Shown one piece after another: positions 35,350 to 37,601 of a stretch of 37,601 bases of DNA. The stretch is taken from positions 1-37,601 of the forward strand of contig CALXUG010000030.1 of NCBI GenBank assembly GCA_944391625.1, read 5' to 3'. A program made the translations under genes and the position numbers. Source of the stretch: an uncultured Clostridia bacterium (GTDB lineage: Bacteria > Bacillota > Peptococcia > Peptococcales > Peptococcaceae). The notes beneath the pieces are model-generated. The model was not told the origin of the DNA. It made no database searches and saw only the letters and a program-made list of their open reading frames with translations. Every line of letters starts with the position of its first letter. Position 1 is the first letter of the stretch.

Positions 35350-35378
35350 ATCATACTACAATTCAGGGCAGTTGTAAA
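35350..35378 (-). promoter_or_regulatory. Promoter of the ribU leader
   Basis: On the minus strand TTTACA (35378-35373) and TATGAT (35355-35350) are separated by 17 bp. The transcript would start about ten bases before the RFN element. Confidence 0.75.
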
Positions 35379-35783
35379 TATACTTTTTTTCATATTTTAG
35401 AAATCAATATCCTCTAAGGCTTGGAAAAACTACTATGGTTTTTCCTATCAGGATCTCGGCTGAAACAGTCTGACTGGCAGAGTGGTTATGTGGATAACTT
35501 TCAACAGTCTGTCATATTCCAATTGCTCTTGCACTATGGTTTTACAGCTGCGGGGCGCAGCCTCCCCCTCCTCTTTTTTATTTAACTCAGTATAACTTCT
35601 CTCAGTCTTATTACATTGTACTTTCTTCACTTCTGGAGTTGTACTTTTTACATGTCACCATACATAATGATTCCATGGTTTATTCCTGGCTATCTGCGAC
35701 AGTCATATCAACTAAAAAGTAAAGGATACGCTTGATAAAAAGCATCTTCTTTTTCTGCCTTATAAGTTTTATTTAGTGCGAAT
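35379..35783. other. Gene-free stretch upstream of the ribU leader
   Basis: No convincing gene. The longest reading frame, about 60 codons on the minus strand, has no family resemblance and no good ribosome site. An 8-bp A/T-rich hairpin (35423-35430 with 35438-35445) has no T-run, and GCTGC/GCAGC near 35550 is followed by a pyrimidine-rich run. A single perfect DnaA-box sequence (TGTGGATAA, 35489-35497) occurs but is alone. Confidence 0.6.
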
Positions 35784-35933
35784 CAGGGCAGAATTGCCTT
35801 TGCCTTTTCCTCCGTAGTCTGGACAGCGGCTGGTCTGTTCCTCTCGGCCGGACAGAGCTGTCCGCCTCGATGGGAACAGCCTGCGCCCCGGTCCATCCTA
35901 AGTCGGAAGGCGTGCAAAGGCAATTCTGCCCTG
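35784..35933. repeat. 150-bp inverted-repeat element (structured RNA or MITE-like)
   Basis: The ends are perfect 20-bp inverted repeats (CAGGGCAGAATTGCCTTTGC at 35784-35803; its complement at 35914-35933). The interior continues the symmetry: CTGTTCC with GGAACAG, TGGAC with GTCCA, and an apical CGGACA-gagc-TGTCCG hairpin, so the whole unit can fold into one rod. It is much more G+C-rich than its flanks. The plus strand ends in GCTTTTCTT, like a terminator. I see no reading frame and no target-site duplication. It could be a small RNA gene, a MITE or a palindromic repeat; I do not recognise the family. Confidence 0.7.
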
Positions 35934-35964
35934 CTTTTCTTAGTAAACTATCGTTCTAATACAA

Positions 35965-36000
35965 AAACAGCCTTTGGCGCATGGAAACCAAAGACTGTTT
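35965..36000 (-). terminator. Terminator of the exported protein gene
   Basis: Arms AAACAG-c-CTTTGG (35965-35977) and CCAAAG-a-CTGTTT (35988-36000) pair with one mismatch. On the minus strand it is followed by TTTTTG, starting about 45 bases after the stop of the gene at 36045. Confidence 0.85.
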
Positions 36001-36044
36001 GGATAAAAAAGATATTCTTTTTGTTTTACTTTTACGAAACAATT

Positions 36045-36461
36045 CTAGTTGTATTGACTTTCATCGCCAAAAATACTTGGGATGTTATCTATTTTTTCAA
36101 ACTTTGCTGTCATATCCGAAACGGTGAGTTGAAACCCATTGTCCTGATAACCAATTACCTGATCCTTTATCAGCGCCCTGCTTTGGTCATGATCACATAC
36201 AAGTTCATATTGGTTATCTGATATCGGCTGCACTGTACCCCTGATATACACATCTTTACTCTGATCGGTATAAAAGAAACTGTTATCTTTTACAGTATCG
36301 ACTGAAAAATAAATGCTGTACGGACCCTGGCCCGCTGCATAGGTGCCGTGAAAATCGGCAGAAAGCTTGTCACCACTGAAAAATGTCACAAATAAAATCA
36401 GTGCCAGCACTGCCGCAACGCCAATGAACGGAATCGCTTTTTTGCGCAAATTCTGTTCCAT
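36045..36461 (-). CDS. Membrane-anchored or exported hypothetical protein
   Basis: A 138-residue protein of no recognised family. A basic start (MEQNLRKK) and one hydrophobic segment (IPFIGVAAVLALILFVTFF, about 10-28) make an N-terminal anchor or signal. There is no lipobox cysteine. The rest is a hydrophilic, beta-rich domain (FHGTYAAGQGPYSIYFSVD) placed outside the membrane. An AGGGGG ribosome site lies about nine bases before the ATG. It is probably a single-gene transcript closed by a clear terminator. It is more A/T-rich than the housekeeping block. Confidence 0.75.
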   Translation of the reverse strand: MEQNLRKKAIPFIGVAAVLALILFVTFFSGDKLSADFHGTYAAGQGPYSIYFSVDTVKDNSFFYTDQSKDVYIRGTVQPISDNQYELVCDHDQSRALIKDQVIGYQDNGFQLTVSDMTAKFEKIDNIPSIFGDESQYN

Positions 36462-36541
36462 AAAAAATTCCCCCTGTTCTGCAATAAAATAACAACCTGC
36501 TCCACTAATACAACATATTCTTTTTTATAATACCGAACCCA

Positions 36542-37075
36542 TCATACTATAATGGTTCGTTCTCCATTGCATGCTTTATGTTTCAAAAACAAGCCTTCCT
36601 GACAACACAGCAATTGCAGTAAAGGACGGATCTCATCCGGCAAATGATACAATGTCACTGAAAATTCTCCACCGATTGTAATAAGAAATTGTGCTTCTGA
36701 AAAGAAGATATTCATATACCCAACCGGATTCAAAATAACTTCTTTTATAATGCAGGCCAATCGTTCCGGCGAATAATGCCGAATATCGGTAAAAGGTGCT
36801 ATTCCATCAAGTTCAGCACGCTTAACCAATATTTCCGTCAAAAAAATGTGGCAAGGATAGTTCCATATCAATTTTAACATGATACGACTAATTTTTTCTG
36901 CAAACTCCGGCAGATACGTTTTTATAAAATATTCTTCCAATTCTAAATAATCAGGAGAGGTCGGGTTGTGCGGAATATAATCAATATAATCATATTCTTC
37001 GCTTTCCTGCAATTCATCAATAAGCGCCAGCATGTTTTTCCCTACTTTCTGAACCCACTGTTCCACACGAAACAC
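36542..37075 (-). CDS. Hypothetical protein, unrecognised family
   Basis: A 177-residue protein, acidic at the N-terminus (LQESEEYDYIDYIPHN), with hydrophobic helices in the middle and near the end. I recognise no domain. The open frame begins at GTG without a good ribosome site; an ATG at residue 15 (37033) is possible. It lies just downstream of a decayed AAA-ATPase-like gene, on the same strand, in A/T-rich sequence, so it may be accessory cargo. There is no clear terminator after it. Confidence 0.55.
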   Translation of the reverse strand: MFRVEQWVQKVGKNMLALIDELQESEEYDYIDYIPHNPTSPDYLELEEYFIKTYLPEFAEKISRIMLKLIWNYPCHIFLTEILVKRAELDGIAPFTDIRHYSPERLACIIKEVILNPVGYMNIFFSEAQFLITIGGEFSVTLYHLPDEIRPLLQLLCCQEGLFLKHKACNGERTIIV

Positions 37076-37117
37076 TCTTATTAACCAAACGATATCCCAA
37101 TGGACAGCATCAACGTT

Positions 37118-37402
37118 CTATTTCTGATATTGTTCTATTACACATTGATGATTTTTGCTGTCCTTGCCGTAATTCACACCCACCAACAAGATATCTCCTG
37201 TATAGTGTTCCAAAGCTTTCATAATACTGTTTTCCCAAATCAAACTATATTCATCCCGTGCACTGTAGTAAGCCAGCGAATTTTGTTTTGTTCCTAAACA
37301 TTGATTTGTATCAGCAATCAATCCTGACTTATCTACATAGATTTCCGATGCCAATGACTCTCTGAAACCTTTATTCTTTGGGTTCAAATAACTTCCCATC
37401 AT
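37118..37402 (-). pseudogene. Collapsed AAA-ATPase-like / PD-(D/E)XK nuclease gene
   Basis: The 95-codon frame joins the two ends of a protein that is normally about 500-600 residues. The start (GSYLNPKNKGFRESLASEIY, then VDKSGLIADTNQCLGTKQ) is the N-terminus of the AAA-ATPase_like (PF09820) family. The next part (LAYYSARDEYSLIWE) and the last (HYTGDILLVGVNYGKDSKNH) are from its C-terminal PDDEXK_9 domain. The P-loop, most of the ATPase and much of the nuclease region are absent, so internal deletions have removed the function. GAGGTG precedes the ATG. These genes are numerous in gut anaerobes and of unknown role. The family identification is from memory. Confidence 0.75.
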
Positions 37403-37500
37403 GCAACACCTCGTTTCAACTTCACAATCATATAATTTAATCTTAGCAAAGTTCGTAATGCAATGCAACTATAGTGTGAAAAATTGCGTGATCGGCTTGT

Positions 37501-37561
37501 CCTATCTTTGCCTATCTCTTGTTGAAGCAAGTGTGCGGTCGGCTGCCTATCTTTGCCTATC
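37501..37561. repeat. Direct repeat at the window edge
   Basis: CCTATCTTTGCCTATC occurs twice (37501-37516 and 37546-37561), exactly 45 bases apart. Each copy is itself an internal repeat of CCTATC and is preceded by a CGGCT. A hairpin (CCCGAC/GTCGGG, 37572-37577 with 37587-37592) follows. The window ends here, so the full extent is unknown. Confidence 0.6.
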
Positions 37562-37601
37562 CTTCAGTTTACCCGACCAGAAAAGCGTCGGGCAGCGGAC
37601 A

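Noticed and set aside
35489-35497. Perfect DnaA-box sequence TGTGGATAA
   Set aside because: A single isolated 9-mer without further boxes, an AT-rich unwinding element or dnaA/dnaN nearby; not evidence of an origin.
35448-35630. 60-codon minus-strand frame in the gap upstream of the ribU leader
   Set aside because: No ribosome site or homology, and biased composition; not supported as a gene.

Overview
The window looks like a chromosomal segment of a Bacillota bacterium, most likely from the Clostridia or Negativicutes; the genus cannot be settled from sequence alone. The evidence is the gene content: yqzL-recO, an RqcH/FbpA-type NFACT protein, a stand-alone (p)ppGpp synthetase, an FMN-riboswitch-controlled ribU, EFR1 and DUF1848 proteins, and the housekeeping run priA-def-fmt-DUF116-yugP-rsmB-rlmN. 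An exact copy of the Bacillus-type parS site lies at 8258-8273.

Left part (1-8.1 kb). A MerR regulator cut by the window edge is divergent from a MATE exporter, whose promoter has the 19-bp spacer and central dyad typical of MerR control. An HxlR regulator is divergent from two tandem paralogous radical SAM genes, with palindromic operator candidates on the promoter. Convergent to these are recO and the small yqzL, then a small alarmone synthetase, then divergent rqcH.

Middle part (8.1-25.3 kb). The gene-free stretch 8056-8467 holds two terminators, parS and a hairpin, and marks a switch to a long minus-strand run. That run starts with an EFR1 flavodoxin/ferredoxin protein. Next is an operon of a double-length (1280 aa) DUF445 protein, sbcD and sbcC. 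Upstream of that is a four-gene operon, jetD-jetA-jetB-jetC, a Wadjet plasmid-defence system with its own promoter and terminator. Two SMC/Rad50-like ATPase machines and a parS site therefore lie within about 17 kb. The proteins of this block are strikingly glutamine-rich.

Right part (25.3-37.6 kb). The translation/replication operon priA-def-fmt-DUF116-yugP-rsmB-rlmN is tightly packed, with short overlaps, and ends at a clear terminator after rlmN. A divergent DUF1848 gene follows. Then comes ribU on the minus strand, preceded by promoter, FMN riboswitch and intrinsic terminator, a complete attenuation unit. The last 2.3 kb looks like accessory DNA: a 150-bp rod-like inverted repeat, an anchored exported protein, an unrecognised protein, a collapsed AAA-ATPase/PD-(D/E)XK gene and a short direct repeat at the window edge.

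The most interesting items are the Wadjet operon beside a tandem-DUF445/SbcCD operon, the parS site, the 150-bp inverted-repeat element and the tandem radical SAM pair with its HxlR operator.
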